Shown: piece by piece, positions 1-6,004 of the stretch
Position numbering within the stretch: the stretch's first letter is position 1
Layout: the number at the start of each line of letters is the position of its first letter
Source of the DNA: Verrucomicrobia bacterium UBA2970
Lineage (GTDB): Bacteria > Verrucomicrobiota > Verrucomicrobiia > Limisphaerales > AAA164-E04
Length of the DNA stretch: 6,514 nucleotides
Assembly: GCA_002348345.1 (NCBI GenBank)
Contig: DEAY01000339.1
Location: 1-6,514, forward strand
Reading direction: 5' to 3'
Translations under genes and position numbers: made by a program
The notes under the pieces: generated by a model
Database searches by the model: none
The model's input: the letters and a program-made list of their open reading frames with translations, nothing else
What the model was told of the DNA's origin: nothing

Positions 1-877
1 CTTCTTGGAATTGGAACGGGGCTCCGTTCGTGATGTCGCTGCTCAGGATGGAAGGACACCAAAACTTTTCCACGTGGGCGATGACGAGATCGGTGCCGGC
101 GAAGTGGTCGACTCCGGGGGGGCGCTCCGGATTGTACATGGTATCGGTCAGATCCCGAATCAGGGCGACGTTCTTGCCGAGTTTGACCATCTGACGAATT
201 CCGAAGGGGCGCCCCAGGACGCACATGTTGAGGTGCACGCCGCAGAGGATGACATTGTCAATGCCATGAGCAGCGAGCAGATTGACCGTTTCCTGCCCAT
301 GGTCGGTGATGGCGTCGCGGGGGTGGATTTCGATCAGGTCGATTTGACGAGTCCAGGCATCACGGATGTCGCACTTTTCAGGAAGGCAACTGCATCCCAT
401 ATCGGAATCGTCGATGGGGAGGACAGCCTCGAATTCGGGATCTGGCCAGCACCAGGTCGTTCCCCATCGTTCGGCGGTGGACAAAGTAACGGGGGCGGGA
501 GTGAATGGGGCAGTCTGAGCCCGTTTGCGTTGGGGGGTATTTCGGTAGAATGCGGTGACGCTGGATGGCGCGTGGATAATCAGGGCCCCTTTTGCCCGGG
601 CGGCCTGTACCGTCGCGTTGAGCAAGGGTGCCATTTCGACCACCCGTCGGGCGGCGGATCGGCACCAGTGGTCGTCCCACATGTCGCAGATGACAATCGC
701 GGTGTTGGAGGCCTCCCAGGTCACGGATTTCTGGATTACCTTGGCGTCGCTACCTTTCTGTCGCGATCGAAGGGTCAGCTGAAGGGACTCGGCATTCATA
801 TCGGTGAAAGGCGTGATGAGGAGGCCCGGGAGAATCGCACGAAAGATGGTGAGCAGCCAGGAGGTTTGAGCGGGCAT
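1..877 (-). CDS. Isochorismatase-family cysteine hydrolase, probably exported (3' end beyond window)
   Basis: The minus frame is open from ATG at 877-875 for 292 codons and continues past base 1. The N-terminus (MPAQTSWLLTIFRAILPGLL) resembles a signal peptide, so a periplasmic location is likely. The mature part has the alpha/beta hydrolase fold landmarks of the family: strand and catalytic Asp in IVICDMWDDHWC (D65), AKGALIIHAPS (residues 95-105), and the nucleophile motif LCGVHLNMCV with C219. The C-terminal stretch RDLTDTMYNP and GTDLVIAHVEKFWCPSI (241-277) resembles a subgroup I associate with Verrucomicrobia and Planctomycetes. Between strands lies a Cys-rich segment, C143 and then MGCSCLPEKC (160-169). 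The usual catalytic Lys is not obvious near DAITD (188-192). The substrate is unknown; isochorismatase, nicotinamidase and other amide hydrolysis are all possible. A run of seven G (116-122) lies in the gene but the frame stays sensible across it. The family is sure; the function is not. Confidence 0.9.
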   Translation of the reverse strand, partial: MPAQTSWLLTIFRAILPGLLITPFTDMNAESLQLTLRSRQKGSDAKVIQKSVTWEASNTAIVICDMWDDHWCRSAARRVVEMAPLLNATVQAARAKGALIIHAPSSVTAFYRNTPQRKRAQTAPFTPAPVTLSTAERWGTTWCWPDPEFEAVLPIDDSDMGCSCLPEKCDIRDAWTRQIDLIEIHPRDAITDHGQETVNLLAAHGIDNVILCGVHLNMCVLGRPFGIRQMVKLGKNVALIRDLTDTMYNPERPPGVDHFAGTDLVIAHVEKFWCPSILSSDITNGAPFQFQE

Positions 878-997
878 CGAAGGAGTGTAGGCTGTCTTTC
901 GCAGGGAAGCAATAGGGGAGGCGGCTGGATTCCCTCAGGAGGGGGGCGCACCTTCTTCTCTTTACAGGAAGGATGGGCTCGTCATACGGTTTGCGAC

Positions 998-1384
998 ATG
1001 CTCGATTGCTTGAAAATGTTGATCGCGGGAGTGCTTCTGCTGGGGGTTGGATGTACCACGACCTCGATCACCAATCTGACCCCTTCGGATCTTACGCGAA
1101 CGCCTTCCGGTCTTTATCGTGTTGAGGCCGCTTGGAAGAGTAACCAGAAGTCGATTCGTGAGGGGACCGTGGAACCGATGGTGGTCATGGGTGAGACGCA
1201 GTATCCCATGCAGCCGCTCCCCTATGCCGCCAACCGATACGAAACCATGATCCCCGTCCCTTCCGATCAAGATGTGGTGTTCTACCACTTCAAGTTCAAC
1301 TACACCTACAGCGCCATCCCCCAGCCGAAGTCGAACAGCAAACGCTCCGAGGAATACCGGCTCGAGATCATGGCCCCTGAATAG
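998..1384 (+). CDS. Small uncharacterised lipoprotein
   Basis: The gene encodes 128 residues. It begins with a short n-region, a hydrophobic stretch (MLIAGVLLLGVGC) and a Cys followed by TTTS, as in an outer-membrane or periplasmic lipoprotein. The lipidated Cys is C19 counting from ATG 998. The box is LGVGC, so position -3 is Gly rather than the usual Leu, which is slightly off consensus. The mature part has no motif I can link to a function. It contains LTPSDLTRTPSGLYRVEAAW, YPMQPLPYAANRYETMIPVP and YHFKFNYTYSAIPQP, and looks beta-rich. I have an impression of similar small proteins in Verrucomicrobia. The start is uncertain: ATG 998 gives MLDCLKMLIAG and ATG 1016 gives MLIAG. Neither has a Shine-Dalgarno, and a purine-rich GGAAGGA lies about 25 bases before 998. 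The frame is open back to position 5, but that part is antisense to the isochorismatase gene and is not coding. Confidence 0.75.
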   Translation: MLDCLKMLIAGVLLLGVGCTTTSITNLTPSDLTRTPSGLYRVEAAWKSNQKSIREGTVEPMVVMGETQYPMQPLPYAANRYETMIPVPSDQDVVFYHFKFNYTYSAIPQPKSNSKRSEEYRLEIMAPE

Positions 1385-1401
1385 GCAGCCCGGCTGCCTA
1401 T
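1381..1401. terminator. Perfect palindrome between convergent stop codons, possible bidirectional terminator
   Basis: The arm ATAGGCAGCC (1381-1390) and its exact reverse complement GGCTGCCTAT (1392-1401) flank one central base. As RNA this gives a 9-bp GC-rich stem with a 3-base loop on either strand. The TAG stop of the lipoprotein gene (1382-1384) and the TAG stop of the carB half (complement of 1398-1400) sit at symmetric positions in the two arms. No T-tract follows on either side, so it is not a textbook intrinsic terminator. Its place between convergent genes makes a shared transcription end or 3'-end stabiliser the most natural reading. Confidence 0.5.
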
Positions 1402-2900
1402 CGGGCCGCCGCAAGTTCCTCTTCGACCTCCACGAGTTCCCGGATCTGGATGAGGAACCACCGGTCAATCTTCGTCAACGCAAAGAGTTCGTCGAGTGTG
1501 AATCCGGCGCGGAAGGCGTGGCGAAGATAGTAGATGCGTTCGCCATTGGGGACGCTCAGCTTTTGGCGAATGACGTCCTTGGGCAAGAGGTCGCGATCGT
1601 CGAAAACCTGGTCGCCCACCCGCCAAGCCTTGCGATTTCCGCCGAGGCCGTAGTGCCCCGTTTCCATCGAGCGCAGGCATTTTTGAAGCGATTCCTTGAA
1701 CGTCCGCCCGATGGCCATGGCCTCGCCAACCGACTTCATCTGGGTGTTCAAGGTGGGGTCTGCCTGGGGAAACTTCTCGAAGGCGAACCGAGGAATCTTC
1801 GTGACGACATAGTCGATCGTCGGTTCAAAGCTGGCTGGGGTTTCTCGAGTGATGTCATTCTGGATTTCGTCCAGGTGGTATCCGATGGCTAGTTTCGCGG
1901 CGATTTTGGCAATGGGGAAACCGGTCGCTTTGGAGGCCAGGGCGGAGGAGCGAGAAACGCGCGGATTCATTTCGATGACCACCATCCGCCCGGTATCCGG
2001 ACAAACACCGAATTGAATATTCGATCCCCCGGTCTCGACGCCGATCTCTCGAATGATGGCGAAGGAGGCGTCTCGCATGATCTGGTATTCTTTGTCGGTG
2101 AGGGTTTGGATCGGAGCCACGGTAATGGAGTCGCCGGTGTGGACGCCCATCGGGTCGAAGTTCTCGATGGAGCAGATGATCACACAATTGTCGGCTCGGT
2201 CGCGCATGACCTCCATCTCGTACTCCTTCCAACCCAGGAGCGACTCTTCAATCAGAATCTCGGAAACCGGCGAAAGCTCAATCCCCCGCTTGGCGAGGGT
2301 TTCAAATTCTTCTTGGTTATAGGCAATGCCTCCCCCGGTTCCCCCCAGGGTATAGGCGGGCCGAATGATCAGGGGAAACTGGCCGATGGCGGTTGCTTTC
2401 TCCTGGGCTTCGTCGAAGGTGTGGGCGGTGTGACTGACCGGAAGGTCGAGGCCGATTTTTTGCATGGCCTCCTTGAATTCCTGACGATCCTCGCCCCGCT
2501 GAATGGCATTGGGTTTGGCCCCAACGAGCTCAACTCCAAGTCGTTCGAGGACACCGTTGCGATGGAGGGCCATTGCGGTGTTCAGGGCGGTCTGCCCTCC
2601 CAGTGTTGGGAGCAAGACGAGTTTCCCGGAGACGCCGCGGGATTCGAGAGCGGCAAGTTCCTTGATCAGGATTTTCTCGACGCATTCGGGGGTAATGGGC
2701 TCGATGTAAGTGCTGTCGGCGAACTCAGGATCGGTCATGATCGTCGCCGGGTTGGAGTTGACGAGGATCACGTTGAAGCCCTCTTCCTTGAGTGCTTTGC
2801 AGGCTTGGGTGCCGGAATAGTCAAATTCACAAGCCTGTCCGATGATGATGGGGCCGGCCCCGATGATCATGACCGAATCAATGTCAGTCCGTTTTGGCAT
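1398..2900 (-). CDS. carB: Carbamoyl-phosphate synthase large subunit, N-terminal half (split CarB)
   Basis: The 500-residue product matches the first half of CarB from its first residues (MPKRTDIDSVMIIGAGPIII). This half holds the ATP-grasp domain that phosphorylates bicarbonate to carboxyphosphate and makes carbamate with ammonia from the CarA glutaminase, for pyrimidine and arginine synthesis in the cytoplasm. Visible landmarks are VNSNPATIMTDPE (47-59), LGGQTALN (100-107), the ATP loop GGTGGG (186-191), GWKEYEMEV (223-231), MGVHTGDSITVAP (251-263) and metal ligands Q296, E310 and N312 in IEMNPRVSRSSA. An oligomerisation segment follows to TKIDRWFLIQIRELVEVEEE. The protein then stops at about the equivalent of E. 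coli residue 480 of about 1070, so the second ATP-grasp (carbamate kinase) and allosteric domains are absent. Beyond the stop lies another gene in the opposite direction, so this is not a simple frameshift. The ATG at 2900 has a weak GGAA 7 bases upstream. No carA is nearby. Confidence 0.93.
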   Translation of the reverse strand: MPKRTDIDSVMIIGAGPIIIGQACEFDYSGTQACKALKEEGFNVILVNSNPATIMTDPEFADSTYIEPITPECVEKILIKELAALESRGVSGKLVLLPTLGGQTALNTAMALHRNGVLERLGVELVGAKPNAIQRGEDRQEFKEAMQKIGLDLPVSHTAHTFDEAQEKATAIGQFPLIIRPAYTLGGTGGGIAYNQEEFETLAKRGIELSPVSEILIEESLLGWKEYEMEVMRDRADNCVIICSIENFDPMGVHTGDSITVAPIQTLTDKEYQIMRDASFAIIREIGVETGGSNIQFGVCPDTGRMVVIEMNPRVSRSSALASKATGFPIAKIAAKLAIGYHLDEIQNDITRETPASFEPTIDYVVTKIPRFAFEKFPQADPTLNTQMKSVGEAMAIGRTFKESLQKCLRSMETGHYGLGGNRKAWRVGDQVFDDRDLLPKDVIRQKLSVPNGERIYYLRHAFRAGFTLDELFALTKIDRWFLIQIRELVEVEEELAAAR

Positions 2901-3010
2901 AAATAAATTCCGGGGATTTGAGCGAATTCATGATGGCCTGTCAGCAACAATCTGTGGATCTGGAGAAAAATCCATCCCGCCATAGGGTCCCGCTCCAAGC
3001 TCGGCACGCT

Positions 3011-4009
3011 TCATTTTTTCGGGGGGGGATAACCGAGTGTCTCATAGGTGCTGAGCGTCACTCGTCTCCCTTGGGGAGTGCGCTTGAGGTAGCCAGCCAT
3101 GATGAGATAGGGCTCGTAGACCTCCTCAAGGGTGTCCGATTCCTCGCCCACGGTCACCGCGAGTGAGTGAATCCCGACGGGGCCCCCGTCAAAACGGACG
3201 ATGATGGCCTCCAGAATCCGTTTGTCCATGTCATCGAGCCCGTTTTGATCGATTTCAAGCATCGAAAGCCCTTGATCTGCGATCTCTCGAGTGATGCGGC
3301 CGTCGTGTCGGACCTGGGTGTAGTCTCGAACCCGTCTGAGGAGGTTGTTGGCGATTCGAGGGGTGCCGCGGCTTCGGCGAGCGATTTCAAGGGCTCCTTC
3401 AAGGTTGCAGTCAACCCGGAGGAGACCCGCCGAGCGCGCCACGATGTGTTTGAGTTGGTCCGCGGAATAGTAATCGAGACGCTCTCGAATGGGAAAGCGG
3501 CTCAAGAGGGGGCTGGAGAGGAGACCGCTGCGGGTGGTCGCGCCCACGAGGGTGAATTTGGGGAGATTGATGCGGACACTGCGGGCATTGGGGCCTTGGT
3601 CGATGATGATGTCTAACATGAAGTCCTCCATTGCGGGATAGAGGTATTCCTCGATGTTCTTTTGCATTCGATGGATTTCGTCGATGAAGAGCACATCGCC
3701 GGATTCAAGATTGGTCAGAAGTCCCGCCAGATCGCCCGCCTTTTCGATCGTCGGACCACTGGTGGCCCTCAAATTGGCCCCGACCGACCGGGCGATGATA
3801 TTGGCCAACGTCGTCTTGCCCAATCCCGGTGGCCCGTTGAGGAGGACGTGATCAAGGACATCCGAGCGTTGCTGGCTGGCTTGGACGGCAATTTCGAGTC
3901 TCTCCTTCAGTTTTTCCTGGCCCGTGAACTCGGAGAAAAGAGACGGTCTCAGCGTCGAATCCTGGTTGGGGTCGGGTTGATTGAGGGAATCTAGTGGCCG
4001 TTCTGGCAT
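3011..4009 (-). CDS. ruvB: Holliday junction branch migration ATPase RuvB
   Basis: RuvB is the hexameric AAA+ motor that, with RuvA, drives branch migration of Holliday junctions before RuvC cleavage. The 332-residue length is normal for the family. In order it shows TLRPSLFSEFTGQEKLKERL (19-38), Walker A GPPGLGKTT (59-67), Walker B DVLFIDEIHR (105-114), sensor 1 GATTRSG (156-162), the arginine finger R171 in LLSRFPIRERL, sensor 2 RGTPRIANNLLRR (214-226), and the C-terminal winged helix GGPVGIHSLA to EPYLIMAGYLKRTPQGR (275-315). All key residues are present. The ATG at 4009 has no visible Shine-Dalgarno. The last codons pass through eight C and then six A (complement of 3021-3028 and 3014-3019), a slippage-prone end that would only alter the final residues PPPKK. 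ruvA and ruvC are not adjacent. It lies 132 bp downstream of the lactonase gene and 110 bp upstream of carB. Confidence 0.97.
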   Translation of the reverse strand: MPERPLDSLNQPDPNQDSTLRPSLFSEFTGQEKLKERLEIAVQASQQRSDVLDHVLLNGPPGLGKTTLANIIARSVGANLRATSGPTIEKAGDLAGLLTNLESGDVLFIDEIHRMQKNIEEYLYPAMEDFMLDIIIDQGPNARSVRINLPKFTLVGATTRSGLLSSPLLSRFPIRERLDYYSADQLKHIVARSAGLLRVDCNLEGALEIARRSRGTPRIANNLLRRVRDYTQVRHDGRITREIADQGLSMLEIDQNGLDDMDKRILEAIIVRFDGGPVGIHSLAVTVGEESDTLEEVYEPYLIMAGYLKRTPQGRRVTLSTYETLGYPPPKK

Positions 4010-4052
4010 CGGAGTCGAAGCATGGAAAAACGGAAAGGGCGCGACAAGACTA

Positions 4053-4140
4053 AATCGGGATGAGTCCCGGTTGTGCCCGCCTGCGGGTGCTCCGTGACGG
4101 GGTGGGGATTCCCGACCCCGAATCCGGCCTGCGGGTGGAT
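4053..4140 (+). repeat. Cluster of four stem-loops in the ruvB-lactonase gap
   Basis: This is a gap between two minus-strand genes. Four hairpins follow one another, read on the plus strand. One: 4053-4072, AATCGGGA / TCCCGGTT, loop TGAG, one T-G pair. Two: 4073-4090, GTGCCCG / CGGGTGC, loop CCTG, two wobbles. Three: 4098-4120, CGGGGT plus GGG paired with CCC plus ACCCCG, loop ATT, one G-G mismatch. Four: 4122-4140, ATCCG plus CC paired with GG plus TGGAT, loop TGC, one G-G mismatch and one wobble. Hairpins two and four share the 11-mer GCCTGCGGGTG (4079-4089 and 4127-4137). There is no T-tract after any of them. The element could be a dispersed REP-like repeat, a structured RNA or a terminator region for the lactonase gene; the sequence alone does not decide. 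Confidence 0.55.
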
Positions 4141-4141
4141 G

Positions 4142-5308
4142 TCAGGGAAAGTGGAAGAGAACCGGTGAGGGGGTCGCGGTTTTCTGTCCCGTGGTCGACA
4201 GCATTCCGCTTTCTGGATCAATGCGAAAGGTGAGCATGGTATGGGTGTCCTGATTGCCCACCACCAGAAACCGATCGGATGGATCAATGTTGAAATTCCG
4301 AGGGGTCCGCCCCTCGGTGCTGATCGTCTGCAGGCGGGTCAAGGCCCCGGTGGCCTGGTTGATTTGAAAGGCCGCGATGCTATCATGTCCTCGGTTCGAG
4401 GCGTAGAGGAATCGACCGTCACGGGTGACCCGGAGCTCGGCATTGGAGGAAGAGCCGCGGAAGGTTTCGGGGAGGCTTCTGTAAATGTCGATGAGCGAGA
4501 GGGTTCCCTCTTTGTAATGGTAAGCGGCGACTTGGCTTGCCATTTCGAGGGTGATGTAGACGAAGTCCCCCGAGGGGTGGAACACGAGATGCCGGGGACC
4601 GGCTCCGGGAGGAACGGTGACGTCGAGCGTCGGTCGGGGTTCCAAGGTGCCCGAGTCGGGGGAGAATCCGTAGACCTTGATTTGGTCGAGGCCAAGGTCG
4701 GGAACCAGTACGAATTGGTTGTCTGGACTGGTGACAATCGCGTGGGGATGGGGGCCTTCTTGGCGTTGGGGATTCACGCTGGAGCCCGCATGCATGATGT
4801 TGGCGGAGGGCTGGTCAAGCACGCCGCGTGCGGTGATTGGATAGACGACGATGTTGCCTGCGAGGTAATTGGCAAGCAGGAGGTGGCGGCCGGTTCGATC
4901 GAGGCTGACGTAGGCCGGTCCCACGCCGCGCGAGCTGATGGTTCCCAATTCGGTGAGATTCCCCGTCTTCTTGTCGACGGCAAAACTGGTGACGTAACCA
5001 TCTTCCTGACCCTGGTATTCAGAGGTTTCACTGATGGCGTAGAGGAATTTGCCGTCCAAACTGGTGCAGAGATGAGAGGCGTTAACGATCCGCCAGGGGC
5101 CTCCCTTTTTCGTCAGCGACCCTGTTTCCTGGTTCAGGGCCCAGTAAGTAATTCCCTTTGCCTTACCGTCGACGTGGCCGAGCCTCGTGGAATAGGTTCC
5201 GAGATAGAATCGACTCTCCGATGCGGAATCCTTCTTCGAGTTGGGGGAGGCGCATCCCGCGGCGAATGCCAGGATGCCAGCGAATATGAATGGGCCAATT
5301 GAGTTCAT
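4142..5308 (-). CDS. Lactonase-family seven-bladed beta-propeller lipoprotein (YbhE/6-phosphogluconolactonase fold)
   Basis: The 388-residue product begins with a lipoprotein signal, MNSIGPFIFAGILAFAAGC, with C19 as the likely lipidated residue, so it is an envelope protein. The rest is a full-length lactonase propeller. It has repeated blades with the pattern SLDGKFLYA (83-91), the signature EGPHPHAIVTSPDNQFVLVP (184-203) followed by DLGLDQIKVY, GAGPRHLVFHPSGDFVYI (235-252), RVTRDGRFLYASNRGHDSIA (293-312) and GRTPRNFNIDPSDRFLVVGN (333-352). The family includes cytoplasmic 6-phosphogluconolactonase (Pgl), which hydrolyses the lactone in the pentose phosphate pathway. An exported copy cannot easily serve that step, so the substrate may be another lactone or sugar derivative, or the propeller may be a binding protein. 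It starts 35 bp after the transglycosylase gene and probably shares its transcript. ATG 5308 has no Shine-Dalgarno. The fold is sure; the substrate is unknown. Confidence 0.9.
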   Translation of the reverse strand: MNSIGPFIFAGILAFAAGCASPNSKKDSASESRFYLGTYSTRLGHVDGKAKGITYWALNQETGSLTKKGGPWRIVNASHLCTSLDGKFLYAISETSEYQGQEDGYVTSFAVDKKTGNLTELGTISSRGVGPAYVSLDRTGRHLLLANYLAGNIVVYPITARGVLDQPSANIMHAGSSVNPQRQEGPHPHAIVTSPDNQFVLVPDLGLDQIKVYGFSPDSGTLEPRPTLDVTVPPGAGPRHLVFHPSGDFVYITLEMASQVAAYHYKEGTLSLIDIYRSLPETFRGSSSNAELRVTRDGRFLYASNRGHDSIAAFQINQATGALTRLQTISTEGRTPRNFNIDPSDRFLVVGNQDTHTMLTFRIDPESGMLSTTGQKTATPSPVLFHFP

Positions 5309-5343
5309 CGTTTGATCGGGTAAAGGACTGAAGACTCGGGGGA

Positions 5344-5898
5344 CTAATTGAAATCCGGCTCGAACCGATTTCGCTCGGCGAGAATCGAGTTCACGTAGTT
5401 CTTGGTGGAAGGAAAACCGATGTTCTCAATGAATTGGCCGGCATTGGTTCGAGCCAATCCGTGTCCCCATCGGAGGGCCTGGCTTCGTCCGGCGTTGTAG
5501 CTCGCCAGGGCAAAGGGAATGGGATCGTCGCAATTGGGGAAGAGTCGGATCATCTTCGCGAGATAGAAACAGCCGGCAAGCATGTTGGTGGATGGGTGGT
5601 AGAGATGATTCGTGTTAAAGTTTGAAATGCCGGTGGCGTCGGCCCATTCCCAGGCGGCGGCTTCGGTTAATTGCATGAGACCAATTTCACCGGCTTTGCC
5701 GGTTGCGAAGCTGTTGAACCGGCTCTCCTTCCAAATCACCGCCTTTACCAGTGAGGGATCCAGCGAATGGGTTTCGGCGGCATCAATGATCAATTGGTCA
5801 AATCGGCCGTAGTGCTTCCTCTCCAACCAGAGACGCAGGAAATACCACTCGAGCGAGAGCGACACAATGAGGAGAAGCCAAGCCCACCAGTATTTCAC
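5344..5898 (-). CDS. Membrane-anchored lytic transglycosylase (SLT domain)
   Basis: The 184-residue product has a single N-terminal hydrophobic segment (YWWAWLLLIVSLSLEWYFL, residues 3-21) followed by basic residues and a compact SLT (GH23, goose-lysozyme-like) domain. It is probably an inner-membrane-anchored periplasmic enzyme that cleaves peptidoglycan with 1,6-anhydro product formation. The family motifs are all present: catalytic Glu E58 in VIWKESRFNSFATG, EIGLMQLTEAAAWEWA (71-86), LAGCFYLAKM (107-116), ALASYNAGRSQALRWG (130-145) and the terminal NYVNSILAERNRF (167-179). It is short, with no LysM or other wall-binding domain. The start is GTG (complement of 5896-5898). A TAG lies in frame three codons upstream, so no earlier start is possible. 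No Shine-Dalgarno is visible. It is the first gene of the minus-strand run, with the lactonase lipoprotein next, and it is divergent from priA. Confidence 0.93.
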   Translation of the reverse strand: MKYWWAWLLLIVSLSLEWYFLRLWLERKHYGRFDQLIIDAAETHSLDPSLVKAVIWKESRFNSFATGKAGEIGLMQLTEAAAWEWADATGISNFNTNHLYHPSTNMLAGCFYLAKMIRLFPNCDDPIPFALASYNAGRSQALRWGHGLARTNAGQFIENIGFPSTKNYVNSILAERNRFEPDFN

Positions 5899-5930
5899 AG
5901 TGGTCTAGTTGTAGGGGGAGACGGGTTCCG

Positions 5931-5944
5931 AGACAATAGACAAT
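5931..5944. repeat. Tandem 7-bp repeat in the priA-transglycosylase gap
   Basis: AGACAAT occurs twice head to tail (5931-5937 and 5938-5944) inside the 106-bp divergent gap, 33 bp upstream of the transglycosylase start. The position would suit a regulator site for that gene. The repeat is short and chance is a real alternative. I found no convincing -35/-10 pair in this gap for either direction. Confidence 0.35.
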
Positions 5945-6004
5945 CTTTTCAAACTCCGGTTTTCGTGCTTCCACGCGGGTTGATTTATCGGTTTTTTAGT
6001 ACGC

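Noticed and set aside
961..990. Possible promoter for the lipoprotein: TTTACA, 18-base spacer, TACGGT
   Set aside because: The -10 match is poor and the start of transcription would fall almost on ATG 998. It would only suit a leaderless transcript or the later ATG at 1016.
5..997. Long plus-strand open frame leading into the lipoprotein gene
   Set aside because: It is exactly codon-aligned antisense to the isochorismatase gene. In that register a stop needs TTA, CTA or TCA codons on the real strand, which are rare in GC-rich genes. The opposite strand carries clear family motifs, so the lipoprotein should not be extended upstream.
2013..2906. 297-codon plus-strand open frame over carB
   Set aside because: It is antisense to carB in the same codon-aligned register and has no recognisable protein motif; codon bias explains it.
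2901..3010. Search for a promoter, attenuator or terminator between ruvB and carB
   Set aside because: A short T-run (complement of about 2966-2970) follows ruvB, but no stable stem precedes it, and no convincing -35/-10 pair was found before carB.
3167..3616. 149-codon plus-strand open frame over ruvB
   Set aside because: It is antisense to the AAA+ and winged-helix coding region of ruvB, in the same register as the other shadows.
4022..4063. Tiny plus-strand ORF of 13 codons (MEKRKGRDKTKSG) with GGAG seven bases before the ATG
   Set aside because: It is very short, its composition is simply basic, and other genes here do not use Shine-Dalgarno sequences. Chance is the simplest explanation, although it lies just before the stem-loop cluster.
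4241..5302. 353-codon plus-strand open frame over the lactonase gene
   Set aside because: It has the same codon-aligned antisense register. The minus strand encodes a complete lactonase propeller with a signal peptide.
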